A stretch of DNA of 64,000 nt from an uncultured Treponema sp. GTDB taxonomy: Bacteria; Spirochaetota; Spirochaetia; Treponematales; Treponemataceae. Positions 26,907 to 35,279 of the stretch are shown in pieces. The stretch is taken from NCBI GenBank assembly GCA_945877425.1, contig CAMCRZ010000005.1:39633-103632 (forward strand), read 5' to 3'. A program made the translations under genes and the position numbers. Position 1 is the stretch's first letter; every line of letters starts with the position of its first letter. A model generated the notes under the pieces. It ran no database searches. It was not told the DNA's origin and was given only the letters and a program-made list of their open reading frames with translations.

Positions 26907-28427
26907 TTAAAAGCCGAATTCTTTTACCAGAGAACTTATCTGTTCAACTGAAGCAGTAACACTTGAACCGTGTCGGATTGAACCTTCAGGCCATGAAGTG
27001 TTGTCGTTTTGAGTCCATGTGTTAAAGTCTGTAGTCTGATAAAGGGCAAACACTTTTTTTTGTTTAGCATCGTGAGCATCTAAAACGCAATACCACAAAT
27101 TCTGATTTTTGTAAGGTCTGAAGCAGAACATTCCTTCACCCTGATTGTAATAAACAGGAGTATTTGCCTGTTTTGTAATAGTCTTATAATTTACGTTCCA
27201 GTTGAAAACGTAATTAAAGTTAAAGGAATTAGGGCTTAGGGAAGTTGATTTGTTTTCGCAAAGTGTGTAATAACCACCGGAACGAACTGTAATGTTTGGA
27301 TTGCTGTTACCAACTACATTAAATTCATCTTTGTAGAAAATGTAGAAATTTCCGTTTCCGTCATCACAAACATCAGCATCAATATTTGAGTTGCCTGGGT
27401 TAAAGTAAACTTCAGGTTCAGTAAAAGTTTCAAAATCATTTGTCCAGTTTACGAAAGTGCGTCTGTAATCTGTTCCGTGTCCATAAGTGTAATCGTAAGA
27501 CTTAGTTTTGTTGTTCCAGTTTTTGCTTTTTGTTCCGTCAGTTTCGCCTTGTCCAGACCAGATAACACCGTACTTGTAGCCTTTTCCGTTTACTGTATGA
27601 ATGACTTTTCCGTTGTTCTGTACAACTTCAGGTGCCCAGCAGAACTGATAGTTTGAATTTTTTTCATAGAAAGCTTTTTTTGCTTCATCACTTACAAGCT
27701 GAATCTGGCGTTCGTTTTTCCATGTAATCATATCATCAGAATCTGCAAAAATAAGGCAGGTTGTATTTACGTCCCAGTAGCTGTTTGTTTCGTAGTTCCA
27801 GCTTTCTTCTTCGCTTATTGTTCCGTCGTAAAGGCGATGGTTTCCAAGTTTGCCTGTATTCTGATAAAGTGTCCAGTCTGTTGCAATCATAAGGTAAGTG
27901 CCGTCTGCTTTTTTTACAATGTACGGATCTCTTACACGGTTTCCGCCGATTGTTGAAAGAGTAAAAACCGGTTTGTTGCCGTTAAGTGCCTGCCAGTTAA
28001 GTCCGTCTGTTGTAACGGCAAGATGAAGTGACTGTTCTTCAAGTGTAGAAGCTGAGTCAAGGAAGTAAGCCATAACGTTTAAAGAAGGTCCGCTTTTATT
28101 TGCTACAACTGAACCAGTTACAGGTAATGTTTTTGAACCGTCTTCTTTAACGCCTCTAACGTAATAAGTGTAAGTTGCATTGTTTACAAGATCAGTAAAT
28201 TCGTAATAATTTTTTTCTGCAGAAACGCTGATATAATCTTCTTCAGCAATTCCTTTTCCACGGATGCAGGCGATTTCATAACCGGAAACGCCTTCTACTT
28301 CCTGCCAGAAAATCATTGCGGAAGGTTCACCGTATACAATTGGGTCTGCCTCTTCACTTTCCTTGCAGCCGGCAAACAATGCTGAAACTGCAAAAATTCC
28401 TACAATAAATGATAATACTTTTTTCAT
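26907..28427 (-). CDS. GH43-fold lipoprotein with N-terminal FN3-like domain
   Basis: This 506-residue product starts at the ATG giving MKKVLSFIVG, which has AGGAGG just upstream. A longer frame reaching into the previous gene is not needed. A lipobox (FAGC, cysteine near residue 20) is followed by a fibronectin III-like domain (AMIFWQEVEGVSGYEIA to YYVRGVKEDGS, about 35-105) and the GH43 domain with RVRDPYIVKKADGTYLMIATDW, SNIDADVCDDGNG and GEGMFCFRPY as the three acidic sites. It is closely related to the next gene downstream but carries the extra domain and is exported. It probably acts at the cell surface or in the periplasm. Confidence 0.87.
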   Translation of the reverse strand: MKKVLSFIVGIFAVSALFAGCKESEEADPIVYGEPSAMIFWQEVEGVSGYEIACIRGKGIAEEDYISVSAEKNYYEFTDLVNNATYTYYVRGVKEDGSKTLPVTGSVVANKSGPSLNVMAYFLDSASTLEEQSLHLAVTTDGLNWQALNGNKPVFTLSTIGGNRVRDPYIVKKADGTYLMIATDWTLYQNTGKLGNHRLYDGTISEEESWNYETNSYWDVNTTCLIFADSDDMITWKNERQIQLVSDEAKKAFYEKNSNYQFCWAPEVVQNNGKVIHTVNGKGYKYGVIWSGQGETDGTKSKNWNNKTKSYDYTYGHGTDYRRTFVNWTNDFETFTEPEVYFNPGNSNIDADVCDDGNGNFYIFYKDEFNVVGNSNPNITVRSGGYYTLCENKSTSLSPNSFNFNYVFNWNVNYKTITKQANTPVYYNQGEGMFCFRPYKNQNLWYCVLDAHDAKQKKVFALYQTTDFNTWTQNDNTSWPEGSIRHGSSVTASVEQISSLVKEFGF

Positions 28428-28438
28428 AAATCCTCCTA

Positions 28439-30328
28439 TTAGTCGTCGTAACCGTAAATGCTTACTTCGTGAATGCCTCTTGCCCACCACGTTGTTGTGT
28501 TGTGAGTAACGTCTCTCATATAGTTAACGCTTATTTTTATAAACTTATATTTCTGTTCTGAGTTAGGCAGAATGTTTTCGTTAAAGCCGATAATGTAGTT
28601 TGTAGAACGGTCTGCCAGAGTTGTGTAATCTTTGTTGTTGTTGCTTACTTGAATAAGATATCCGCTTGCCGGTTCTGAACCGTTAACGTTGCGGAAAGTA
28701 ACATCAACTTGCTTTATAAGGGCAGGCTTGTCCAAAATAACTACAAGTTCATAAGCTGCTTCTTCAGCAGGACAGTAATAGTTTGCAGAACTCCAGCTTG
28801 GGCTTTCCGGATTTTCAGCATAGCTTATTCCGTCTACAGCATAAGAAGAAGGGTAACCCTCTGCTGCATCAGTTGCATTTGTAAGGCAGTTCAGTGAAAG
28901 AAGCTTTCCTTTTTGAACGCCAATTACCTGACCGTTAGAATAGTTGTATTTTACCTGAGGGAAATAGTCGTAGAAAGCATATCCGCCTTTAAAACTGATT
29001 GGCAGCATTCTCTGTGCAAATCTTATTCCGCTAGTGCCGAGTGTTTCTGTGTATTCAGGTGTTCCGCCTAAGTTCCAGCCCTGACTCCAGCGGTTTGCAA
29101 GCATATAATAACTGTTTCCCATTTTATCAATCTGACCGGACTGTGCGCCAAAAGTTGCCCTATTTCCCATTGGATTCATAGTTGCGTCTTTTAACTCTAA
29201 AAGAGAAGATGCACTTTGGTAAGTTCCCTGTGTAGGATACCAGCCTGCACTTTCTGAACTAAACAGATAATACCATCCGTCAACTTTTCTGATGCACGGA
29301 GCTTCTCTGCTTGCAGTGCTTGTAATTACGCCTTCAAAAGAGTCGTCTATGTCCAGCCAGTTGTCTTTTAAGCGGTAACATCTCTGAGTTGAAGTGCTGC
29401 CTAAAATGTAGCATTTTCCGTCTGAGTCAACAAAACTGATTAAGTCACGGCTTGCGTTTCCCTGGGGCTGATACGGTGCAGAACGTGCCTGAAAAAGTCC
29501 TGTGCCAGGAGTTCCGTAGATGCATATTACCTGACTAAGTGAATAGTTTATGCCGTTTTCGTAATGTGACCAGCTTATTACGTTGCTTCCCTTTACCTGC
29601 CAGCTTGTTGATTCAAGTTTACAGCCGTTGCCGTCGTTGTATTCTGCAGAAAGATATTCGCAGTAACGAGGGTCGTTTTTGCCGTCTTCAAAATCAGCAG
29701 GATTGCCTGAAATTACAATGCCGTTGCTTTCCCATAAATCATCCGGTAAGCCTGTTTCGCTGTACTGTTCTTCATAACTTACAGCATTGTCTGCAGTGCG
29801 GTTGTAAATGTAGCGCCAGTATTTTCCGTTAAAGAATATTTCGTCGTTCGGCTTGTTTACGAGTGACTGTTTTGTGTTGTCAAAAATGTCTGTAGTTTCG
29901 TCTGTAAAAGGCTTGCAGGTGTATGAATTACTTACTGCAATTAAACTGCCGCTTGAGTTGTATGCTTCAACCTTATAAGTTCTGGAATTTGTTCCTAAAT
30001 CATAAACGTCATAAGTTGTGCCTTTCATTTTTCTGCGTGTTGATTTTTCTTCTGCATAAACCCATTTGCCGTTTTGATTTTCGTACAGAATAAAATATGA
30101 CGATTTGCTGCTTTCGTTTTCGCTTTTCCAGTTTACTTCATTCCAGTGAAGCTTAAAATTGTCTACAGAAGTTTCCCCTTCAAGTTCAAAAGGAATTGCC
30201 GTTAAAACAAGAGAATCCCTTACCATAGCTGTTGAGCTTTCTGAAGTTGAACTTTCTGAAGTTGAGCAGGAAACAAAAAACGCTCCTGCTAAAACTGTAA
30301 CTGCCAGTGCAAGAATTGATTTTTTCAT
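28439..30328 (-). CDS. GH43-like lipoprotein with C-terminal F5/8 type C (CBM32-like) domain
   Basis: The 629-residue protein has a lipoprotein signal peptide (lipobox FVSC), a short STSES repeat linker, an FN3-like region (about 45-140), a GH43-type propeller (about 165-470; SRDLISFVDSDGKCYILG, REAPCIRKVDGWYYLFSSESAGW) and a discoidin-like C-terminal domain (about 480-625; SSYAVDGISYAENPESPSWSSANYY, ISVNYMRD, HEVSIYGYDD). The REAP motif and overall order are like the GH43 subfamily 24 exo-beta-1,3-galactanases, but the glutamine used as base there is not clearly present. Substrate is therefore uncertain. It starts behind TTTGGAGATAAA, and a terminator-like hairpin lies just upstream inside the operon. 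Confidence 0.8.
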   Translation of the reverse strand: MKKSILALAVTVLAGAFFVSCSTSESSTSESSTAMVRDSLVLTAIPFELEGETSVDNFKLHWNEVNWKSENESSKSSYFILYENQNGKWVYAEEKSTRRKMKGTTYDVYDLGTNSRTYKVEAYNSSGSLIAVSNSYTCKPFTDETTDIFDNTKQSLVNKPNDEIFFNGKYWRYIYNRTADNAVSYEEQYSETGLPDDLWESNGIVISGNPADFEDGKNDPRYCEYLSAEYNDGNGCKLESTSWQVKGSNVISWSHYENGINYSLSQVICIYGTPGTGLFQARSAPYQPQGNASRDLISFVDSDGKCYILGSTSTQRCYRLKDNWLDIDDSFEGVITSTASREAPCIRKVDGWYYLFSSESAGWYPTQGTYQSASSLLELKDATMNPMGNRATFGAQSGQIDKMGNSYYMLANRWSQGWNLGGTPEYTETLGTSGIRFAQRMLPISFKGGYAFYDYFPQVKYNYSNGQVIGVQKGKLLSLNCLTNATDAAEGYPSSYAVDGISYAENPESPSWSSANYYCPAEEAAYELVVILDKPALIKQVDVTFRNVNGSEPASGYLIQVSNNNKDYTTLADRSTNYIIGFNENILPNSEQKYKFIKISVNYMRDVTHNTTTWWARGIHEVSIYGYDD

Positions 30329-30356
30329 TTTATCTCCAAAAATTACACAAAAAAAA

Positions 30357-30407
30357 GCCCGGCACTAGAGCCAATGCACTTGGTGAATGCACTTACTAAC
30401 ACCGGGC
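30357..30407 (-). terminator. Intra-operon hairpin with T run
   Basis: On the minus strand GCCCGGTGTTAG pairs with CTAGTGCCGGGC (12 bp, three G-U pairs), followed by TTTTTTTT. Between the arms is AAGTGCATT in two direct copies. Only about 28 bp separate it from the next start codon, leaving no room for a promoter, so it is probably an attenuating or processing site. Confidence 0.65.
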
Positions 30408-30425
30408 AATTTTATTCAGCGGAAT

Positions 30426-32156
30426 TTACCACTTCTTATTCTTAAATACATTAAGTTCTTCTTCTGTTACTCTGAATGCAATGGCGTGACGTACACCAGC
30501 AGGGAAAGAGTAAACATCATTATCATGCTTAACCCAGTTTTTTGCAGAAGCATCAATTACAGTTGTTGCAGTTCCAAGGAAGTTTTCAGTTCCAGTTACA
30601 CTGCCTTTACTATAATTATCGCCGTAAAGCCACCAGTTTCCGTCTGTTCCGTTAATAATCCACGGACCTTCTACACCAGTTTGTGTAGACTGATCTTCTC
30701 CACGTGTTACATAACGTCCGCCGTTCATAACTTTAAATGAACCTGGCATAAGTGAAGATGATACAGTCTGTGTAATGTCAACTCCACCAGCTTCATTCTT
30801 AAAGAACATATAGAACTTTCCGTCTACCTTAATTACAGAAGCATCAATTTCTGTAACAATGCTTCCTGTGTAATCATTCTGGAACCACAAGAACGGACCT
30901 GTAACTGTAATAAAGTCGTTTGTATAACTGATGTATGTGCGGTTTGTTCCGTCGTAAGTTGTATTTTTGTCTTCTACTAACTTACCGCTTTCGTCGTAAA
31001 CATCGTTTTCTGTATGATATTTGAACTTGTCTATATTTTTTATTGTTCCAGTTGACCATGAGCATGAACTTACTTCAACATTTGGATCAAAAGTTGGAAT
31101 GCCGTCTACGAAAGACCAACCGTAATAACCTGTTCCGTCTTCGTTTTTAGCGTCAATTGGTTTTCCTTTAATGTAAGTTGGAATATTTCCTGCTCCAGAC
31201 CAGATAATTCCGTAGTAATAATTTACGCCGCCAACGTTTGCTACAGGTTTTGGAGTTCCATCATCATTGTAATCAATTACCATTTCAGGAGCCCAGGCAT
31301 GCATTTGCGAACCGCGACCCATTGTTCCTAAATTCAATGTTACAAGGCGCTGGCAAATTGAACCTGTTGTTGTAGGACTGTGAGGCTTTACAATAGCTAT
31401 GCTTTCAGCCTTTGTGTCAACGTTTATTAAAGAAACTATAATGGAAGGGCTTTGTGAACCGCCCCAGTAACTTGTTGAACCTATAGTTCCGTACTCTTCC
31501 TTGGTATAGCTGCTATTTCCGTAGTTTGTCCAGTCTGTTGCAAGATAAGCAAACTGACTTTTTCCTTCTGCCCTTTTGTTTCCTACTACTCCATTATCAG
31601 AAATTTCGTAATCGTGAAGGCGTGCAACATAACAGTCTCTAACGCAAGTTCCTCCGGAAGTATCAGCTGTATTTACTTTGTAAACGTATTTGTTATTGTT
31701 AAGGGCAGTATAATTAAGACCGTCCTCACTGTAACCTAAGAAAAGACTTTCGTAACTTGAATTACCGTTAGAATCTGATTTAAAATATGCAACCATGTAT
31801 TTGTTATGCTCAGTTGGGAAAGCTGCTACACCTTCTCGTGCACTTTCATTTCCGTCTTTATCTACACTCGAAATATAAAGCTGAACGCCTTCTTCGTTTT
31901 TAAAATCACTGCCTTCCCAGAAGTTTTCTCCAGCGTTAGACTGTCCAAGAAGTTTTCCGTTGCAGTCGTAAACGCAAACGTGATCAAAATCTGAATCTTC
32001 CGGTTCAAACTCTATTGTTACACTTTTGTTTCCATTTCTTACCAAGCTGACAGTTACACTAGGTGCCTCTTTATCAGAATAATCGTCGTCGCTACAGGCA
32101 GCAAAAGTAATTCCTAATGCCAAGGCAATTGCTCCAGCGGCTAAAATCTTCTTCAT
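30426..32156 (-). CDS. GH43-fold lipoprotein, long form
   Basis: The 576-residue product starts at MKKILAAGA, which has AAAAGGAGG just upstream. A lipobox (FAAC) is followed by an FN3-like domain (about 30-115) and a GH43 domain with insertions. The catalytic set is visible: CVRDCYVARLHD (base Asp, with Cys in place of the usual Pro), EIDASVIKVDGKFYMFFKNE and GVEGPWIING. Further matches to the paralogs at 24.6-28.4 kb are HAWAPEMVIDYN, YYGIIWSGAGN and FPAGVRHA at the C-terminus. It is exported and membrane-anchored. Arabinofuranosidase or galactofuranosidase activity is possible and cannot be told from sequence. The intra-operon hairpin follows its stop codon. Confidence 0.83.
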   Translation of the reverse strand: MKKILAAGAIALALGITFAACSDDDYSDKEAPSVTVSLVRNGNKSVTIEFEPEDSDFDHVCVYDCNGKLLGQSNAGENFWEGSDFKNEEGVQLYISSVDKDGNESAREGVAAFPTEHNKYMVAYFKSDSNGNSSYESLFLGYSEDGLNYTALNNNKYVYKVNTADTSGGTCVRDCYVARLHDYEISDNGVVGNKRAEGKSQFAYLATDWTNYGNSSYTKEEYGTIGSTSYWGGSQSPSIIVSLINVDTKAESIAIVKPHSPTTTGSICQRLVTLNLGTMGRGSQMHAWAPEMVIDYNDDGTPKPVANVGGVNYYYGIIWSGAGNIPTYIKGKPIDAKNEDGTGYYGWSFVDGIPTFDPNVEVSSCSWSTGTIKNIDKFKYHTENDVYDESGKLVEDKNTTYDGTNRTYISYTNDFITVTGPFLWFQNDYTGSIVTEIDASVIKVDGKFYMFFKNEAGGVDITQTVSSSLMPGSFKVMNGGRYVTRGEDQSTQTGVEGPWIINGTDGNWWLYGDNYSKGSVTGTENFLGTATTVIDASAKNWVKHDNDVYSFPAGVRHAIAFRVTEEELNVFKNKKW

Positions 32157-32177
32157 TGGAAACCTCCTTTTATTCAT

Positions 32178-33359
32178 TTATTCTGCTTCACCAAATTCAG
32201 GGAAGCCGTCTTTTTTCCACGTAAACTTTTTAACTCTTGCGCTTCTGTGAGGATCACGCAAACCGTCATTTATCTGAACTTTTAAGTCTGCATCAGAGTA
32301 CAGACCGTAATAATTTCTTGCATGGTAAACAATTAAATCTTCACCACTTTTGCTTTTTGTAAAGGAAACATGGCCTGGACCATAAATTCCATTCTTTACA
32401 GAAGTAGTAAACACCGGCTCTTTTGATTTCTGCCAGCTTTCCATTCTGCAAAGATCAGCATTTTCGTCCGCACTTAACAGCCCAAGACAATATGCTTCAT
32501 CGCAGGAACTTGCACTGTACGCAATAAAAACTTTGCCATTACGCACTAAAACTGCAGGTCCTTCGTTAACATTTACATTTCCTGAATGATGAACGTAATC
32601 TTCGCCGTTAAAGTCGTAAACTTTTGTGCCGTTTTCCCAGCCGTATTCAGGAACAGAAATAATTGCAGCATCAGTTACTTTTGTAAAATCTTCCGGTGAA
32701 GTTTTACCAATAAATATGCACGACCAGCCGTTTCCGTTTGCACCATTCTGGTAAGTTTTTCCGTTTATAGTCATAAGACTGTCGCCTTTAACTTCATCTG
32801 CCCAGCCGTCACAATAAACGTACTGTGCCCAAGTGTAATACCACTGTTCACCGCATTTAAAAGCTGTGCCGTCTAAGTTAAAGGTTGTCATTACATCTTC
32901 AGTTTTTCCGGGAAGGGTTCCCTTAATTTTTCCAAGAAGAGTCCACTCATCTTCTAAAGGGTTTTCCCCGGAACATTTTGCAACGTGAGAGCGAACCTGC
33001 CACACATTCTGGGAATCAGTGCTTGCCGTAAAGAACAAGTACCAACTTCCTTCAATAAAGTGCAGTTCAGGTGCCCAGATGTAAGAATGTATGCCGCTAA
33101 GCCAGCCTTCATTTGCCTTGCCTACAGTTACTTCCTGTGCATCTTTAAGCTCTTCAATGGATTTTGCTTTTCTCATGACAAGGCGGTCGAAGTCACAGTA
33201 AGTTGCCGTGTAATAATAAAAACCGTCTGCATTATAGTAAATCCATGGGTCTGCCTGATTTTCCGTTACAAAACCCGGCTGAACTTTGCCTGTAGCACAA
33301 CCAGAAAACGCTGCAACAAGTGACATAGAAATTCCTGCTGCTACTGAAAGTTTTGACAT
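32178..33359 (-). CDS. GH43 arabinofuranosidase-like lipoprotein A
   Basis: The 393-residue product begins MSKLSVAAG with lipobox FSGC. The start has GGAGAAGC upstream, and a longer frame extending into the previous gene is rejected. The propeller opens with NQADPWIYYNADGFYYYTATYCDFDRL, the arrangement seen in exo-1,5-alpha-L-arabinofuranosidases of the SaAraf43A kind, followed by HSYIWAPELHFIEGSWYLFFTAS, LDGTAFKCGEQWYYTW and VNEGPAVLVRNGKVF. Base Asp, middle Asp and acid Glu are all in place. It is a tandem paralog of the next upstream gene. It would release terminal arabinose from arabinan or arabinogalactan side chains at the surface. Confidence 0.87.
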   Translation of the reverse strand: MSKLSVAAGISMSLVAAFSGCATGKVQPGFVTENQADPWIYYNADGFYYYTATYCDFDRLVMRKAKSIEELKDAQEVTVGKANEGWLSGIHSYIWAPELHFIEGSWYLFFTASTDSQNVWQVRSHVAKCSGENPLEDEWTLLGKIKGTLPGKTEDVMTTFNLDGTAFKCGEQWYYTWAQYVYCDGWADEVKGDSLMTINGKTYQNGANGNGWSCIFIGKTSPEDFTKVTDAAIISVPEYGWENGTKVYDFNGEDYVHHSGNVNVNEGPAVLVRNGKVFIAYSASSCDEAYCLGLLSADENADLCRMESWQKSKEPVFTTSVKNGIYGPGHVSFTKSKSGEDLIVYHARNYYGLYSDADLKVQINDGLRDPHRSARVKKFTWKKDGFPEFGEAE

Positions 33360-33360
33360 A

Positions 33361-34602
33361 TTACTCTGCTTCTCCAAAGTTTGGCGTACCATCTGCATTC
33401 CATGTAAACACTTTTGCACGGGCAGAACGATGTCCGTCACTTAAAGCATCTGTTGTAGATGAAGTTATGTTTGAAGTTTTATACAAACCAGGATAATTTC
33501 TTGCGTGGTAAACCATTACGTCATAGTCGCCGTCTTTTGTGAAAGAACAGTGGCCTGGTCCGTAAACGCTATTTCTTACAGAAGTGCAGAATACAGGTGT
33601 TTCTGATTTTGTCCAGCTGTTAATGTCTGTTAAGTCAGCATTTTCGTCTGCCGTAAGCATTCCAAGACAGTAACTTTCGTCACAACCGCTGGCACTGAAA
33701 ACAAGGAACACTCTGCCGTTTCTGTGAAGAATAGCTGGACCTTCATCTACGTTAACTTTGTTTGTTTGAGAAGAAGTGTAAAAAGCTCCGTTGTAGTCGT
33801 AATTTTCAAGCTGACATTCCCAGCCGTAACTTGGAACAGAAATTACCCGTGCATCTGTTACTTTTGTAAAATCTTCCGGTGAAGTTTTTCCTATAACAAT
33901 GCAAGACCATGAAATGCCGCCAATAAGATTAACGTAATCACGTCCGCCTACAGTAAGCATTCCGTCACCTGCAACTTCATCTGCCCATCCGCCGTCGTAA
34001 CAGTTTTGAGCCCATGCATAATACCACTGACCGTTAACTTCAAAAACAGTACCGTCAAGACTCATTACCCAATCGCCGCCGCTCAAGATAACGTTTGTAT
34101 TTGAGTCGCTGAAAGTACTTTCTACGTTTGCCCTCATTCTTCCAAGAAGTGTCCATGCAGAAGAATCTGTAGGATCTTGACTTGTACATTTTGCAACATA
34201 GTTTTTAACCTGGAACGAACCGCTGCTTGACATACTTGCAGTAAAGAACATATACCATTCGCCATAAATGTAATGAAGTTCAGGTGCCCAAATGTAAGAA
34301 TAAGCACCGCTAAGCCAGCCGCTGTTTGCAGTACCGATAGTATGTGTACTTGCTGTTCTTAAGCCGTCAATTGATTTTGCTTTCTTTACAAACAGTTTTC
34401 CAAATCCGCTGTCTGTTGCTGTGTAGTAATAGTTTTGATCTACCGGATGAAAATAAACCCAAGGGTCTGCCTGATTTTTTCCGAAAGGCTTTACGTAAGA
34501 AGAAATGCCTTCTTCTTCTTTTTCACTGCAGCTTACAAACACACCAGCTAAAACAGAAAGGCAGGCAAAAACTGAAAATATTTTGATTAAAGTCTTTTTC
34601 AT
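33361..34602 (-). CDS. GH43 arabinofuranosidase-like lipoprotein B
   Basis: The 413-residue protein has a lipoprotein signal peptide (lipobox FVSC, cysteine near residue 25) and the same propeller as its tandem neighbour: NQADPWVYFHPVDQNYYYTAT, YSYIWAPELHYIYGEWYMFFTAS, SLDGTVFEVNGQWYYAW and VDEGPAILHRNGRVFLVFSAS. The three catalytic acids are conserved. It differs by an insertion near residue 160 (NTNVILSGGDWVM). The two copies share long identical stretches such as GLLSADENADL versus GMLTADENADL and end in the same FGEAE, so they arose by duplication. Two bases separate the genes. Confidence 0.87.
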   Translation of the reverse strand: MKKTLIKIFSVFACLSVLAGVFVSCSEKEEEGISSYVKPFGKNQADPWVYFHPVDQNYYYTATDSGFGKLFVKKAKSIDGLRTASTHTIGTANSGWLSGAYSYIWAPELHYIYGEWYMFFTASMSSSGSFQVKNYVAKCTSQDPTDSSAWTLLGRMRANVESTFSDSNTNVILSGGDWVMSLDGTVFEVNGQWYYAWAQNCYDGGWADEVAGDGMLTVGGRDYVNLIGGISWSCIVIGKTSPEDFTKVTDARVISVPSYGWECQLENYDYNGAFYTSSQTNKVNVDEGPAILHRNGRVFLVFSASGCDESYCLGMLTADENADLTDINSWTKSETPVFCTSVRNSVYGPGHCSFTKDGDYDVMVYHARNYPGLYKTSNITSSTTDALSDGHRSARAKVFTWNADGTPNFGEAE

Positions 34603-34612
34603 TTACCTCTCC

Positions 34613-35209
34613 TTAGTAATTTAATGGTGCTTCAATAGAGCAGCGTAAAAGCGGATCAAGCTGATAGGTTAATTCACAATAACCGGTGAATGCTTCATAA
34701 GTTTCAAATGAATGTAAGTTATCAGCAGAAATATTTAACGAAAGAATTCCGCCTTTTCCAGAAGGAATGCTGTAATCGTTAAGGGAAATATAACTGTTTG
34801 CATTGTCATCAATTACGTAGAACCAGGTTTTTGGATAACTGTTTTCATACGAATATTCTGAAATGCGAACTTCTGCTTTTGGATTTACCCAGTTTCCGTT
34901 TTTTGTATGACCCGGAACAAAGTAAACATTTAAAGTGTAATATCTGCTTTTTTCGTCTATTTCTGTTTGAGCAAGAATGTCGTATGCATCAACGCTAGAG
35001 TCTTCTATAGCTTTAATTTTTTCTGCATAAATTTTTGTGTGGCCGTTTTGAGGAAAGTCAAAGTAACGCTCTACTCCGTTTTCCATTTTAATGTACGCAC
35101 AGCCGTTTTGAGCAGATTCAACTACATCATCAGAACATGATGCAAAAGCGAAAACTACACCAGCAGCGAAAATACAAGACAAAATATGCTTTATATTTAG
35201 TTTTTTCAT
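34613..35209 (-). CDS. Small lipoprotein of unknown function
   Basis: I do not recognise this family. The 198-residue protein has a lipoprotein signal peptide (lipobox FASC, cysteine near residue 25) and a beta-rich, aromatic mature part (VERYFDFPQNGHTKIYAEKI, YTLNVYFVPGHTKNGNWVNPKAEVRISEY, TWFYVIDDNANSYISLNDY). No enzyme motif is visible. It lies between the Msp-like outer-membrane protein and the arabinofuranosidase pair, the place a glycan-binding or pore-associated lipoprotein would occupy in a Bacteroidetes-type locus. A sugar-binding or porin-partner role is therefore a hypothesis. Confidence 0.7.
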   Translation of the reverse strand: MKKLNIKHILSCIFAAGVVFAFASCSDDVVESAQNGCAYIKMENGVERYFDFPQNGHTKIYAEKIKAIEDSSVDAYDILAQTEIDEKSRYYTLNVYFVPGHTKNGNWVNPKAEVRISEYSYENSYPKTWFYVIDDNANSYISLNDYSIPSGKGGILSLNISADNLHSFETYEAFTGYCELTYQLDPLLRCSIEAPLNY

Positions 35210-35242
35210 TTTTCGTCCTATTTTGTGAAATCTAAGAAAGAA

Positions 35243-35263
35243 CAGCCTTAAGTTTTAAGACTG
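35243..35263 (-). terminator. Hairpin after the Msp-like gene
   Basis: CAGTCTTAA pairs with TTAAGGCTG (9 bp, one G-U) and is followed on the minus strand by TTCTTTCTT. It would reduce transcription of the enzymes relative to the first gene of the operon. Confidence 0.5.
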
Positions 35264-35279
35264 CCTTTCACCATTAAAC

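Noticed and set aside
30234..30263. 15-bp tandem repeat in the lipoprotein gene at 28.4-30.3 kb
   Set aside because: Only two units, encoding a Ser/Thr/Glu linker after the lipobox. This is a normal lipoprotein tether, too short to call a variable locus.
32154..33440. Longer N-terminal extensions of several lipoprotein genes (also at 28.4-28.5, 32.2, 39.5-39.6 kb)
   Set aside because: The extensions lie over the preceding gene. Clear ribosome binding sites and signal peptides start at the internal ATGs.
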